A stretch of 64,000 nt of DNA from Marinococcus luteus (GTDB lineage: Bacteria; Bacillota; Bacilli; Bacillales; Marinococcaceae): assembly GCF_900106595.1 (NCBI RefSeq), contig NZ_FNNC01000003.1:1-64000 (forward strand), read 5' to 3'. The position numbers were made by a program, and so were the translations under genes. This document shows positions 21,405 to 30,987 of this stretch, piece after piece (the stretch's first letter is position 1; each line of letters begins with the position of its first letter). The notes beneath the pieces were generated by a model that worked only from the letters and a program-made list of their open reading frames with translations, did no database searches and was not told the origin of the DNA.

Positions 21405-22283
21405 TTACACAGAGTTGCCCTGATTCTCAAATCCCTGGCCAAGCACTTCTGAGGCGTTGCTCACAACCACAAAGGCTTCGGGGTCCTGCAGCTGAATCAC
21501 ACGCTTCAGCCGGGTAACTTCCCCCCGGTTGACGACGCACATCAGCACCGGGCGTGCGTCATTGGTAAAGCCTCCGCGTCCTTCAAGTTTGGTTACCCCG
21601 CGGTCCACTTCTTTTAAAATTGATTTACGCACCGTTTCCTCGTGCTTTGTAATTACAAAAGCCACCTTGGCATAGCCCAGACCAGTCTGCACGACATCAA
21701 TGGTTCTTCCAGTAACAAATAACGAAATAAGGGCATACAGCGCGAACTCCAGGCCAAATATAAACGCCGAGCCCGTAACGATCAGTCCGTCCATAATAAA
21801 AACCGAGGTACCGAGCGTCCCCCCGGCGTATTTATGAATAATTTGAGCTAAAAGATCCGTGCCTCCGGTTGAAGCACTGGCACGAAACACCAGTCCGAGA
21901 CCGAAGCCCACTCCGATCCCGCCAAACAACGCACCGAGCAGCGGGTCATCGATACCGATGTCCCAGTTTCTCGTGAAATAAACAATAAACGGCAAAAAAA
22001 GCGTCCCAATTATCGTTTTTGCCCCGTACTGGAGGCCTCCAAGAAGCAGGAGACCGAGAATGAAAAGGAGAACGTTGGTGATTCCTATCGTCACAGCCGG
22101 TTCTATGTTCAGTGCAGCCTCCAGCAGGGTCGCCAAACCGCTTACCCCTCCGGATGCGATCGAGTTCGGCAGTAAAAAAGCGTTATATGAAACAGCCACC
22201 ACGGCCGTCCCGGTAAAGATCTGGATCCCGTTGACCCATTTCAACGCTGTTTTTGACATTGGTTTTCTTTTTCGGTTTACCAT
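21405..22283 (-). CDS. yvjA: YitT-family membrane protein (DUF161-DUF2179), YvjA-like
   Basis: Protein of 292 residues: five or six membrane segments in residues 13-200 (YNAFLLPNSIASGGVSGLAT is the family signature), then a C-terminal cytoplasmic DUF2179 domain (VFVITKHEETVRKSIL, ARPVLMCVVNRGEVTRLK). Function unknown in the family. ATG at 22283 with AAGGAGGAAG. It follows prfB after a terminator, as yvjA follows prfB in B. subtilis. Confidence 0.88.
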   Translation of the reverse strand: MVNRKRKPMSKTALKWVNGIQIFTGTAVVAVSYNAFLLPNSIASGGVSGLATLLEAALNIEPAVTIGITNVLLFILGLLLLGGLQYGAKTIIGTLFLPFIVYFTRNWDIGIDDPLLGALFGGIGVGFGLGLVFRASASTGGTDLLAQIIHKYAGGTLGTSVFIMDGLIVTGSAFIFGLEFALYALISLFVTGRTIDVVQTGLGYAKVAFVITKHEETVRKSILKEVDRGVTKLEGRGGFTNDARPVLMCVVNRGEVTRLKRVIQLQDPEAFVVVSNASEVLGQGFENQGNSV

Positions 22284-22307
22284 TACACTTCCTCCTTTTG
22301 GTTTGAC

Positions 22308-22335
22308 GTAAAAAGAGCCTGCGCGAACGCAGGCT
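22308..22335 (-). terminator. Terminator after prfB
   Basis: Arms AGCCTGCG (22316-22323) and CGCAGGCT (22328-22335) with a four-base loop and CTTTTTAC on the minus strand. Confidence 0.88.
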
Positions 22336-22352
22336 GCTGATTTTGCCCTCTG

Positions 22353-23457
22353 TTATACTTTCATGCTTGCACGCAGGTACTCATCAATGAACGGGTCAAG
22401 ATTGCCGTCCATCACTGCCTGCGTGTTTCCCATCTCCACATTCGTCCGATGGTCTTTTACCATGTTATACGGATGGAAAACGTAAGAACGGATCTGGCTT
22501 CCCCAGCCGATTTCTTTCTGTTCTCCGCGGATTTCATCCATTTCCTGCTGGCGCTCTTCGATCTGGCGCTGATACAGCTTCGCCCGCAGCATTTTCATCG
22601 CCTGGTCCCGGTTTTTCAACTGGGACCGCTCGTTTTGGCAGGTGACGATGATGTTTGTCGGCAGGTGGGTGATCCGCACTGCGGAGTCAGTCGTGTTTAC
22701 GTGCTGCCCGCCGGCACCGCTCGCACGGTACGTATCGATTCTCAAATCCTCCGTCCGCACTTCCACTTCCACGGAGTCTTCCATCTCCGGCATGACTTCG
22801 CAGGAGACAAATGACGTATGCCGGCGCCCCGAGGAGTCAAACGGGGAAATACGCACGAGCCGGTGCACGCCCTTTTCTGCTTTCAAAAAACCGTAGGCAT
22901 TGTAGCCCTTGATCATCATAGTGACGCTTTTCAGGCCGGCTTCGTCCCCAGGAAGATAATCCAGGGTTTCCACTGTGTAGTTTTTCTTTTCCGCCCAGCG
23001 GGTGTACATCCTAAGCAGCATGGACGCCCAGTCCTGCGATTCAGTACCGCCGGCACCGGGGTGCAGCTCCAGAATTGCATTGTTTTTATCGTACGGCTCG
23101 CTGAGAAGCATCTGCAGCTCAAACTCGTTAATATCTTTTTTCAGCTGCTTCGTGCCTGATTCAAGTTCTTCTTTTAAATCTTCATCGTCTTCTTCCTTTA
23201 CAAGCTCATAGGATACCTCGAGATTTTCATGCTGCTCCTCGAGCCGGCGGTAGCCTTCGGTAATATCCTTTAACGCATTGTTTTCATCAATAACTTTTTT
23301 GGAAGCGTCCTGGTCATCCCAGAAGCCCGGGTGGGTCATCTTTTCCTCGAGTTCGCTGATGCGCTCTTCCTTTACTTCGAAGTCAAAGAGACCCCCTGAA
23401 GTCCGCTAATCGCTTAGCCATATTTTCAAGTTCGTTTCGAATTTCTGCCATATCCAT
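22353..23457 (-). CDS. prfB: Peptide chain release factor 2 with programmed +1 frameshift
   Basis: Releases peptides at UGA and UAA. The gene is in two frames: 24 codons from ATG at 23457 ([20 protein letters not shown]...) run into an in-frame TGA at 23383-23385. The slippery CTT-TGA-C, preceded by the Shine-Dalgarno-like AGGGGG (23392-23397), shifts +1 and continues [15 protein letters not shown] into the 328-codon main frame, total about 367 residues. RF2 hallmarks are SPFD (SPF anticodon tripeptide) and GAGGQHVN (GGQ). The frameshift is the known autoregulatory device, not a mutation. Confidence 0.97.
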
Positions 23458-23489
23458 GTGAGAAATCCCCTTTCTGAATGTAGGTGGCA

Positions 23490-23522
23490 AGGAAAAAGCC
23501 CGAAGCTAAGCACTTCGGGGCT
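23490..23522 (-). terminator. Hairpin between secA and prfB
   Basis: Arms AGCCCGAAG (23497-23505) and CTTCGGGGCT (23513-23522, one bulge) followed on the minus strand by TTTTTCC. It probably reduces secA read-through into prfB. Confidence 0.7.
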
Positions 23523-23546
23523 TGTCCCTGCCGTTTTCGTTTCTTA

Positions 23547-26039
23547 TTACCGTTTGTTCGGTACCGGCATCTTCCGGTTGCCGTTTGTCGGCGCTGTTTT
23601 CTTTTTGTTTTTCGGCTGCTCTTCTTCTGCTTCCTGTTCGTCCTGGCGTACTGCTTTTCCTTTAGCGACTTCCTGACGCTGCAGGTTTTCTTCGTTCACT
23701 TCCGATTTGATTACGTACGTAGCTACTTCTTCTTCAATCGACGCAACCATATCTTCAAACATGTTAAAGCCTTCGAATTTGTATTCACGAAGCGGATCAT
23801 TCTGGCCGTAAGCCCGCAGGTGAATACCCTGGCGGAGCTGGTCCATCTGATCGATATGGTTCATCCACTTCCGGTCCACCGACCGGAGGAGCAGCACTTT
23901 TTCGAATTCACGCATGGATTCTTCGTCAAATTCCTGCTCTTTTGCTTCGTAGTTACCTTTTGCCGTTTCCCATACCTTTTCGATAACTTCTTCCTGTTCA
24001 AGACCTTTAACGTCCTGCTCTGTCAAGTCGCCTTCATTCAGCACGGTCGTGTTCAGGTAATGAAGCATGCCCTCCAGGTCCCAGTCCTCCGGCACCTGTT
24101 CCACCGGCGTATAGGCTGCAACGATATTTTTCACCGTAGACTCAAGCATCCGGAGCACAATGTCACGCAGGTTGTCCGACTCGAGCACTTCCATCCGCTG
24201 GGCGTAAATAATATCACGCTGTTCACGCATGACATCATCGTACTGCAGAATCTGCTTCCGTGAGTCGTAGTTGGCGCCTTCCACCCGCTTTTGTGACTGT
24301 TCCACTGCCCGGGTGACCAGCTTGCTCTCGATCGGCTGATCTTCATCCATGCCGAGTCGCTCCATCATGCCGCGCATGTTGTCGGATCCGAACCGGCGCA
24401 TCAGCTCATCCTCCATGGACAGATAAAACTGGGAAGCACCCGGGTCTCCCTGACGTCCGGCACGACCGCGGAGCTGATTGTCAATCCGGCGGCTTTCGTG
24501 CCGTTCGGTGCCGATGACAAACAGCCCGCCGAGGTCCGCTACTCCGTCCCCAAGCTTGATGTCGGTACCGCGCCCAGCCATATTGGTCGCAATGGTGACA
24601 GCACCGTGCTGGCCGGCATTTTCAATGATTTTCGCTTCATTTTCATGATTTTTCGCGTTCAGGATACTGTGCGGCACGTTTTTCTTTTTCAAATACCGTG
24701 ATATCAGCTCTGAAGTATCCACGTTCACCGTGCCGACAAGCACGGGCTGACCGGTTTCGTACAATTCAGCGATCTTTTCGGCTGCAGCCCTATATTTTGC
24801 TTCCCGGGTCTTAAAGATCAAATCAGATTTGTCTTCGCGGACAACCGGTTTGTTTGTCGGTATCGAAATAACGTCCGTGCCGTAAATATTGCGGAATTCT
24901 TCTTCTTCCGTTTTCGCTGTACCGGTCATCCCGGCAAGCTTCTGATACATCCGGAAGTAGTTCTGGAACGTAATCGATGCGAGCGTCATGCTTTCCTTCT
25001 GCACCCGCATGCCTTCTTTCGCTTCAATGGCCTGGTGGAGGCCTTCACTGTAGCGGCGGCCGGCCATCAAACGTCCGGTAAACTGGTCCACGATGACCAC
25101 TTTGCCGTCCTGCACTACATAGTCCTCGTCCCGGTGCATTGTCACATGGGCTTTTAATCCCTGATTGATATGGTGCAGCAGCTGCACGTGCTGCTGATCA
25201 TACAAATTCTCTATTTGAAACGCTTTTTCCGCCCGGGTAACACCTTCATCAGTCAAAAGCACTGTTTTGGTTTTTTCATCAATCGTGTAATCCCGCTCTT
25301 CCTTCAGCCGGCTCACAAATACGTTAGCCGCTGCGTAAAGCTTGGTCGACTGCTCCACCGATCCTGAAATAATCAGCGGCGTTCTTGCTTCGTCGATCAA
25401 AATCGAGTCGACTTCATCGACGAGGGCAAAATGCAGCGGCCGCTGCACCATTTGTTCTTTGTAAAGAACCATATTGTCCCGCAGATAGTCAAAGCCGAAC
25501 TCATTATTGGTCCCGTATGTGATGTCAGCCAGATAGGCTTCCCGCTTCGCTTCTTTGCTCATGTCTTTTAAATTCAGGCCGACAGTCAATCCAAGGAACC
25601 GGTAAAGCTCACCTAAAGTTTCGCTGTCACGCTTGGCCAGATAGTCGTTGACGGTAACAACGTGCACGCCTTTGCCGGTAATGGCGTTTAAGTAGACCGG
25701 CATGGTCGCGACCAGGGTCTTCCCTTCCCCGGTTTTCATTTCCGCAATGTCGCCGTCGTTTAATACGATGGCACCCATCAGCTGTACGCGGAAAGGAGTC
25801 ATTCCGAGTACGCGTGTCGACGCTTCTGCGACAACCGCATAGGCTTCCGGAAGCAGCTGTTCAAGCTTTTCCCCCTGCTGATAGCGTTCTTTAAATTCTT
25901 CTGTCTTGCGGACAAGGTTCTCATCACTTAAAACCTGGACATCTTCATAAAAAGCCTCTATTTTTTCCGCTTTTTTCTCCAGTTTTTTTACATATTTCTG
26001 ATTTGTATCTCCAATAACTTTCTTCAATAAACCTCTCAT
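23547..26039 (-). CDS. secA: Preprotein translocase motor ATPase SecA, without the C-terminal zinc tail
   Basis: ATPase of 830 residues that drives secretion through SecYEG. Walker A is [15 protein letters not shown]-type box [16 protein letters not shown], and motif VI lies in [18 protein letters not shown]. After the helical wing the sequence ends in a charged linker and VPNKR. The CxCGSGKKYKxCHG zinc motif that closes most bacillar SecA proteins is absent. The stop lies close before a good terminator, so the truncation is not caused by an obvious local frameshift. Confidence 0.97.
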   Translation of the reverse strand: MRGLLKKVIGDTNQKYVKKLEKKAEKIEAFYEDVQVLSDENLVRKTEEFKERYQQGEKLEQLLPEAYAVVAEASTRVLGMTPFRVQLMGAIVLNDGDIAEMKTGEGKTLVATMPVYLNAITGKGVHVVTVNDYLAKRDSETLGELYRFLGLTVGLNLKDMSKEAKREAYLADITYGTNNEFGFDYLRDNMVLYKEQMVQRPLHFALVDEVDSILIDEARTPLIISGSVEQSTKLYAAANVFVSRLKEERDYTIDEKTKTVLLTDEGVTRAEKAFQIENLYDQQHVQLLHHINQGLKAHVTMHRDEDYVVQDGKVVIVDQFTGRLMAGRRYSEGLHQAIEAKEGMRVQKESMTLASITFQNYFRMYQKLAGMTGTAKTEEEEFRNIYGTDVISIPTNKPVVREDKSDLIFKTREAKYRAAAEKIAELYETGQPVLVGTVNVDTSELISRYLKKKNVPHSILNAKNHENEAKIIENAGQHGAVTIATNMAGRGTDIKLGDGVADLGGLFVIGTERHESRRIDNQLRGRAGRQGDPGASQFYLSMEDELMRRFGSDNMRGMMERLGMDEDQPIESKLVTRAVEQSQKRVEGANYDSRKQILQYDDVMREQRDIIYAQRMEVLESDNLRDIVLRMLESTVKNIVAAYTPVEQVPEDWDLEGMLHYLNTTVLNEGDLTEQDVKGLEQEEVIEKVWETAKGNYEAKEQEFDEESMREFEKVLLLRSVDRKWMNHIDQMDQLRQGIHLRAYGQNDPLREYKFEGFNMFEDMVASIEEEVATYVIKSEVNEENLQRQEVAKGKAVRQDEQEAEEEQPKNKKKTAPTNGNRKMPVPNKR

Positions 26040-26237
26040 GGTTTAATCATCGTCCTCTCTTTCGTACCATCTAGCCGAAATACGATTGACGCGCATAGTT
26101 GTTTTAATTGTTAATAAGGGCCCGAAGCCTGATTTATCTGTAGTTTTACATATATAAATGAATCGTTGTATTTCTAAGCATCACCGTATATTTTAACAGT
26201 ATTCCACTATTGTTACAACGAGTACCCCATGCTCCCG

Positions 26238-26281
26238 GAAAAACTAAAACAAGCCCTGCGCATTACCCGCGCAGGACTTGT
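26238..26281 (-). terminator. Terminator after hpf
   Basis: Long stem between 26249-26261 (ACAAGCCCTGCGC) and 26269-26281 (GCGCAGGACTTGT), one mismatch, then TTTTAGTTTTTCC on the minus strand. Confidence 0.85.
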
Positions 26282-26293
26282 TGACTCATATAA

Positions 26294-26890
26294 TTATTCT
26301 TCCGGCTCAATCAGGCCGTAGCGCCCGTCACGGCGTTTGTATACGACTGAGGTATCACCGCTGACAGAATTAGCGAAGACGAAAAAGTTGTGGCCGAGCA
26401 TATCCATCTGAAGGATCGCTTCTTCCGTATCCATCGGCTTTAAATTAAACCGTTTGGTCCGGACGATTTCAAGGCCGTCGTCCTCTTCTGTCACTTCATC
26501 AGTTAGCGGACCTTCTTTCACCCCGCCATTGGCAATTTCTTCATTTAATTCTTCGATATTGGTTTTAAATACTTCCGATGTTTTGCCGTTCTGGCGGAAC
26601 TTGCGGTTTACTTTCGTTTTATATTTTCGAATCTGCCGTTCGAGCTTGTCCGTCGCAAGATCGATCGCCGCATACATATCCGTATGCGTCTCTTCTGCAC
26701 GGAGGAGCAGCTGCGGCATAGGGATAGTCACTTCTAAAATTTTCTCGCTGTTTTGAACTTCCATGTTCACATGGACGTCCGCCACAGGGGTTGTATCAAA
26801 GTAACGTTCAAGCTTGCTCACTTTCTTTTCTACGTAACCTCGAAGAGCTGGAGTCACCTCTAAGTTTTCCCCGCGAATGTTAAAGTTCAT
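26294..26890 (-). CDS. hpf: Long-form ribosome hibernation promoting factor
   Basis: Protein of 198 residues that dimerises 70S ribosomes into inactive 100S particles in stationary phase or stress. The N-terminal domain MNFNIRGENLEVTPALRGYV (residues 1-100) sits in the decoding centre; the C-terminal dimerisation domain (RTKRFNLKPMDTEEAILQMD) is complete. A TTG directly before the ATG at 26890 could also start translation; AAGGAGG fits both. Equivalent to yvyD, next to secA as in B. subtilis. Confidence 0.95.
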   Translation of the reverse strand: MNFNIRGENLEVTPALRGYVEKKVSKLERYFDTTPVADVHVNMEVQNSEKILEVTIPMPQLLLRAEETHTDMYAAIDLATDKLERQIRKYKTKVNRKFRQNGKTSEVFKTNIEELNEEIANGGVKEGPLTDEVTEEDDGLEIVRTKRFNLKPMDTEEAILQMDMLGHNFFVFANSVSGDTSVVYKRRDGRYGLIEPEE

Positions 26891-27071
26891 CAAGTGAACC
26901 CCTCCTTATCGTTATGTGTCTACTTTCTATATTCCTTTTGCGGAATCCTTTTCAAACAACAAAATTTTTTAAAAAAGTGAAAAGAATCTGGCATAACAAT
27001 AGGGTCTCAGGACTTATGAAACAGATAAAACCCTTTTAATTGTAAACGTTAACTTAATCAGGGAATTATGT

Positions 27072-27098
27072 AAAAAAGCCACGCCGGAGCAGTCCGGC
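27072..27098 (-). terminator. Terminator after the gabD-like gene
   Basis: GCCGGA (27083-27088) pairs with TCCGGC (27093-27098); CTTTTTTAC follows on the minus strand a few bases later. Confidence 0.7.
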
Positions 27099-27109
27099 TC
27101 AGCCTTTTA

Positions 27110-28537
27110 TTATAATCCAATCGAAATATATTTTGTTTCGAGAAACGGCATGATGCCCTGATGTCCGCCTTCGCGTCCGATACCGCTTTGCTTCCAGCCG
27201 CCAAACGGGGCCTGGGCCGCGGACGGGCCGCCGTCATTCCACCCGACAATACCATATTCGAGTCCTTCGGCAATTTTCATGCCCCGGGACATGTTTTCGG
27301 TAAAGAAGTACGAAGCAAGACCGAACGGCGTGGTATTCGCCAGCTTGACGCCTTCTTCATCACTTGTAATTTTCTGTACCGGTGCCACCGGGCCAAATGT
27401 TTCTTCGTGCATAATGATCATGTCATGGTTGACGTCGCGGAGAACGGTCGGTTCAAAGTAGTAGCCGCCATCCTTTTCATAACCGTTACCGCCGGTGACA
27501 ACTTTCGCGCCTTTATCGACGGCATCCTGCACGTGGCGCTCGACTTTGTCATAGGCGTCTTTATCAATCAGCGGGCCGACCTTCACGTCTTCGTCCATGC
27601 CGTCGCCGACCTTCAGATCCTTGCATGCATCCGCAAATTTTTCGACAAACTCTTCGTATACCTTTTCCTCGGCATATACACGGTTGACGCAAATGCACGT
27701 CTGGCCGGACGCACGGAATTTCGAGGCCACGACGCCGTTGACCGCTTTGCCGATATCCGCATCGTCGAGGACGAGTGCCGGCGCATGGCCGCCGAGTTCA
27801 AGCGACAGCTTTTTAATATCCTGAGCACCCTGCTCCATCAAACTGCTTCCGACTTCGGTGGATCCGGTAAAGGTGACCTTCCGGACTTTTTCGTTCGACA
27901 TCAATTCATTGCCGATAGCCGATGAGCTCTGGCCGGTCACCAGGTTAATCACACCTTTTGGTACGCCCGCTTCTTCACATATTTCCACGAAACGCACGGC
28001 AGACAAGGGCGTATTCTTTGCCGGCTTCAGCACGATCGTGCAGCCTGCGGCAAGGGCCGGTCCTACTTTACGGGTGATCATTGCCTGCGGAAAATTCCAC
28101 GGCGTAATCGCGCCGACCACGCCGACGGGCTGGTGAATCACCATCAGCCGCTTGTTTTCCGAATTAGAAGGAATCGTCTCACCATACACCCGTTTCGCTT
28201 CGTCCGCGTACCATTCAATGAAAGAAGCCGCATAGGCCACTTCCCCTTTGGCTTCCGCAAGCGGTTTGCCCATTTCCTTTGTCAGCAGTTCGCCGAGTTC
28301 ATCCTGGCGCTCCATCATGAGGGCGTGAATCTTGCGAAGAATGTCTGCCCGCTCGTACGCGGTCGTCTTCGACCAGGAATCAAACGCTTCGTGCGCAGCA
28401 TTGATCGCTTCTTTTGTTTCCGCTTCCCCTGCGTTTGCCGTCTCTCCCACCACTTCTCCGTTGGCCGGGTTTACAACGTCAATGGTGCCTTCATCTGCCT
28501 GTTTCCATTCACCGTTAATATATATTTTTCCAAACAT
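27110..28537 (-). CDS. gabD: NAD(P)-dependent succinate-semialdehyde-type dehydrogenase
   Basis: Aldehyde dehydrogenase of 475 residues. NFPQAMITRKVGPALAAG binds the cofactor, the general-base glutamate is in LSLELGGHAPALV, and the catalytic cysteine in ASGQTCICVNRVY; the latter two stretches are typical of succinate-semialdehyde dehydrogenase (GABA use). An upstream ATG at 28558 is in frame but contains the GGGAGT ribosome site, so MFGKIYINGEW at 28537 is preferred. It is monocistronic. Close relatives oxidise other semialdehydes, so the substrate is inferred. Confidence 0.85.
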   Translation of the reverse strand: MFGKIYINGEWKQADEGTIDVVNPANGEVVGETANAGEAETKEAINAAHEAFDSWSKTTAYERADILRKIHALMMERQDELGELLTKEMGKPLAEAKGEVAYAASFIEWYADEAKRVYGETIPSNSENKRLMVIHQPVGVVGAITPWNFPQAMITRKVGPALAAGCTIVLKPAKNTPLSAVRFVEICEEAGVPKGVINLVTGQSSSAIGNELMSNEKVRKVTFTGSTEVGSSLMEQGAQDIKKLSLELGGHAPALVLDDADIGKAVNGVVASKFRASGQTCICVNRVYAEEKVYEEFVEKFADACKDLKVGDGMDEDVKVGPLIDKDAYDKVERHVQDAVDKGAKVVTGGNGYEKDGGYYFEPTVLRDVNHDMIIMHEETFGPVAPVQKITSDEEGVKLANTTPFGLASYFFTENMSRGMKIAEGLEYGIVGWNDGGPSAAQAPFGGWKQSGIGREGGHQGIMPFLETKYISIGL

Positions 28538-28722
28538 ACAATTATTACTCCCTTTCATGCGGATTGTGCATCGTTCGTTCTATACCCGCAATTTCCAATT
28601 ATTATTCTGCTCATTCATAAATCAAGCCGCTTCCTATTTTAGAATAGGACACGGGCAGGCGCCCCTATTTCAAAATAAAGCCTAAACGTGCGTATCCCCT
28701 TGTATTCCGGCGCTCCGCGAAA

Positions 28723-28890
28723 TATGATAGTACCAGGCAGCAGAACTTTGGCTGCTTACTCTTCTACATATTTCCCCTTATACCTTTGACAGCAGCAACC
28801 TCCCACACTGTTCTGTCCGCCCGGGCGCCGCTCCCCTTGTCTAAGCGGCCGCCCCGGGCACCAGAAGCCCGGCATCCGCCGGGTTTCTTT
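28723..28890 (+). ncRNA. Candidate small RNA with promoter and terminator
   Basis: No protein gene is seen between gabD and the lipoprotein (28538-29063). On the plus strand a promoter-like TTGTAT-17-TATGAT (28700-28728) precedes about 150 bases that hold GC-rich inverted repeats and end in CCCGGC-ATCC-GCCGGG (28868-28883) followed by TTTCTTTCTT. The inner part carries two CCCCTT motifs (near 28774 and 28833), somewhat like the C-rich loops of RsaE/RoxS RNAs. The boundaries and the RNA itself are inference. Confidence 0.4.
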
Positions 28891-29063
28891 CTTATGGTCT
28901 CTTACTGCTTATAGAGCTTTTCCTCCACACAGCCCATATCTGCTTCCCCTCTCTGGAGAGCGTTGGAAGACAACCATGAACGAGGTCTTATTCTTTTTTG
29001 TGTAAAAGTGTGGTATTCTTAGGAAATATGTAAAATGAATTTTAGATGGAGGTCGGAGGTTCC

Positions 29064-30086
29064 ATGAGGAAGTCATTTGGCGTACTTCTCGTTTCTTTAA
29101 GTCTCGTCCTTCCGATAGGATGTTCATCCATTGACAATGAACCAGATCCCACGGAAAACCAATCTTCAGATGAGGAACCGGCTTCTGATGAGGTTCTTTC
29201 TGAAAGTATCGACTATATGCAGGAATTAAACCGTTATTCTATTGATATAAACATGGACCAGACCATCGGCCCGGCCCAGGAAGAACCAGTTACTAATGAA
29301 CTCAGCTCCCACGTGGAAGTGGGCACCGACCCGTTCGTCTACCATGAGTCTTCGACGCTGCAGACGACCGAACAGGAGCCGAAGGAAATTGAGCGCTACC
29401 TGACGGCTGAAGGCTTTTTCACGTATGATTCTGCAGAAGAGGAATGGATCAAGTATCCGGATGAATTCACCGGCGATTTGAGTGCTTCAAGCCAGTCCAT
29501 CGGCGAACCGGCAGCTGTGCTGGAGCTGATCGAGGCCTATGCTGCAGATTTTCAACTGGACGAACAGGAGTCGGAATATGTGATTGAGGCGCGCGGCCGC
29601 TCCGCTCAAATGCGTGAGCTCGTTAAAAGCACAGTCGGCTTCACCAATGAAGACTTTGACAGCTTAATTGACGACATGCTGTTTGCCGGAAACCTGAAAG
29701 ATACTGTCTACACTATTACCATCGATAAGGACTCGATGCAGACAAAAAGCATTCAGGCAGATTTTGAAATTGCCATGAATAACAGTCAGAGTCCGCAAAC
29801 TGCTTCATCCACCCAGTCCCTCACGTTTGCCTATGATGAGGTAAACAAGGAGCAGACAATCAGCGCGCCTTCCAACGTCGTCGCTACGGCGGAGGAGCTG
29901 AACTTTGAAGATCTGCAGGAGTGGGAGGAAGGTGAGCGGTTCAGCCAGATTGAAGGCCAGAGTATTTCCGAGCTCATGTATCCTGACCGTCAGCCGGCGA
30001 ATTGGATTATCGAGCACGGCTCTCTGCCGACGATCGAGCAGAAGCTCGGCCTCCCACCTCTTTCCGAACAGGGCAGCGACGAATAA
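29064..30086 (+). CDS. Secreted lipoprotein, DUF6612-like
   Basis: Protein of 340 residues with a signal peptide MRKSFGVLLVSLSLVLPIGC ending in a lipobox cysteine, so it should be processed by Lgt and Lsp and anchored outside the membrane. An acidic, serine-rich linker follows, then a beta-rich domain of the LolA/LppX-like type seen in DUF6612 lipoproteins (SIDYMQELNRYSIDINMDQT, EERYLTAEGFF-like segment near residue 115). The ligand is unknown. ATG at 29064 follows GGAGG; upstream in-frame codons lack a ribosome site. Confidence 0.78.
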   Translation: MRKSFGVLLVSLSLVLPIGCSSIDNEPDPTENQSSDEEPASDEVLSESIDYMQELNRYSIDINMDQTIGPAQEEPVTNELSSHVEVGTDPFVYHESSTLQTTEQEPKEIERYLTAEGFFTYDSAEEEWIKYPDEFTGDLSASSQSIGEPAAVLELIEAYAADFQLDEQESEYVIEARGRSAQMRELVKSTVGFTNEDFDSLIDDMLFAGNLKDTVYTITIDKDSMQTKSIQADFEIAMNNSQSPQTASSTQSLTFAYDEVNKEQTISAPSNVVATAEELNFEDLQEWEEGERFSQIEGQSISELMYPDRQPANWIIEHGSLPTIEQKLGLPPLSEQGSDE

Positions 30087-30087
30087 A

Positions 30088-30117
30088 AACAGGCAGGGAG
30101 CCGGCTCCCTGCCTGTT
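30088..30117. terminator. Bidirectional terminator between convergent genes
   Basis: A perfect 30-bp palindrome centred at 30102/30103 (AGGCAGGGAGCC and its complement) with A/T runs on both sides, between the plus-strand lipoprotein gene and the minus-strand gene ending at 30117. Confidence 0.85.
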
Positions 30118-30500
30118 TATTTGCGTGCGAGTGCTGTCACCCGTAGTTTCCAGCGTTCAAGCACCGGCATATACATTGAAGCGACGTAGCGCATCTTTTC
30201 AGCACTGCTCATCGTTTCTGCCTCTATCAGGCTCCGCACTTCTTCGGTTGCCTGCTCAAAGGCTTCAAGATCCTGCTTCCATTCCTCCTCCTGGCCAAAC
30301 AGATATGACATCGTCACCGTCTGCGAGGAAAACAGCGAGGATTCCCTGGTCGTGCTGTCGAGCAGCCGGTCGCCGTTTTCTTCAAATCCTTCCCGGTAAA
30401 ATCCTGTCACCTGTACCATGCTTTCCTGCACCATCTGCAGCCAGTCGCTGTACTGCTCGAGAAACGTGGCTTCTGCCCGGCGGAGATGTTCGCTCATCAT
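30117..30500 (-). CDS. Hypothetical helical protein beside fliT
   Basis: Protein of 127 residues predicted mostly alpha-helical (RRAEATFLEQYSDWLQMVQE, EEWKQDLEAFEQATEEVRSL), with no signal peptide or membrane helix. Not recognised. The start MMSEHLRRAE at 30500 follows GGAGCAGG. It is separated from fliT by a terminator, so it is probably its own unit; a flagellar link is not shown. Confidence 0.65.
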   Translation of the reverse strand: MMSEHLRRAEATFLEQYSDWLQMVQESMVQVTGFYREGFEENGDRLLDSTTRESSLFSSQTVTMSYLFGQEEEWKQDLEAFEQATEEVRSLIEAETMSSAEKMRYVASMYMPVLERWKLRVTALARK

Positions 30501-30560
30501 TACCTGCTCCTTTTTATCCTTTAAGCCGTTTATAACATAATCCCGGCGCCCATACACATA

Positions 30561-30590
30561 AAAACCTTCAGGCCCGGGCCTGAAGGTTTT
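30561..30590 (-). terminator. Terminator after fliT
   Basis: Perfect 30-bp palindrome (AAAACCTTCAGGCCC and its complement) directly after the fliT stop, with a T-run on the minus strand. Confidence 0.85.
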
Positions 30591-30595
30591 GTATA

Positions 30596-30931
30596 CTAGT
30601 TTCTGCTGTCGAAAAAATACGCTGATGCCGTTGCGTTGCTTTGTTCATATTTCCCCATGTGACGGCGCTTTTGACGGGTTCCCTGCAGCTCTTCACGGAT
30701 CACCTGTTTCCAATTGACAAGCTGGCCGTCAATATAACGATTCATTTTGACCGTCTCTTCCCCGAGCTGTCGCTCAGCCTCTGACCACTCCTCCACAGGC
30801 GGAAGGCCTTTCAGCTGCCGGTCCCGCGCCTGCGGGAAAAGATACACACTCTCAATGTACTCATCCCTCGGCTGTTCGTTACCCGGCATAGGCTGGGCCA
30901 CTTTTTCGTACAGTTCACGGATTACACTCAT
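30596..30931 (-). CDS. fliT: FliT-like flagellar chaperone (by position)
   Basis: Helical protein of 111 residues directly downstream of fliS, where bacilli encode FliT, the chaperone of the filament cap FliD. The C-terminal AYFFDSRN resembles the xFFDxR ending that I recall for bacillar FliT proteins. The rest is divergent, and the sequence is longer in charged linkers than typical. With fliD broken its client is gone, so relaxed selection is likely. Weak ribosome site (GGAAGG, 12 bases upstream). Confidence 0.5.
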   Translation of the reverse strand: MSVIRELYEKVAQPMPGNEQPRDEYIESVYLFPQARDRQLKGLPPVEEWSEAERQLGEETVKMNRYIDGQLVNWKQVIREELQGTRQKRRHMGKYEQSNATASAYFFDSRN

Positions 30932-30987
30932 TAGGTCCGGCCGCCTTCCCGGAAGCGGCTCTCCCGGTCTTTTTGCATCGCCTGCTT

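Noticed and set aside
26926-26965. Sigma-H- or sigma-B-like promoter before hpf
   Set aside because: AAAGGATTC and GGAAT elements are present but the spacing is far too short, and no GTTTAA/GGGTAT pair fits.
27161-27925. 254-codon plus-strand frame opposite gabD
   Set aside because: Mirror frame of a strongly conserved aldehyde dehydrogenase; no start signals or domain.
28909-29127. 72-codon minus-strand frame upstream of the lipoprotein
   Set aside because: It overlaps the lipoprotein start, lacks a convincing ribosome site and contains no known pattern.
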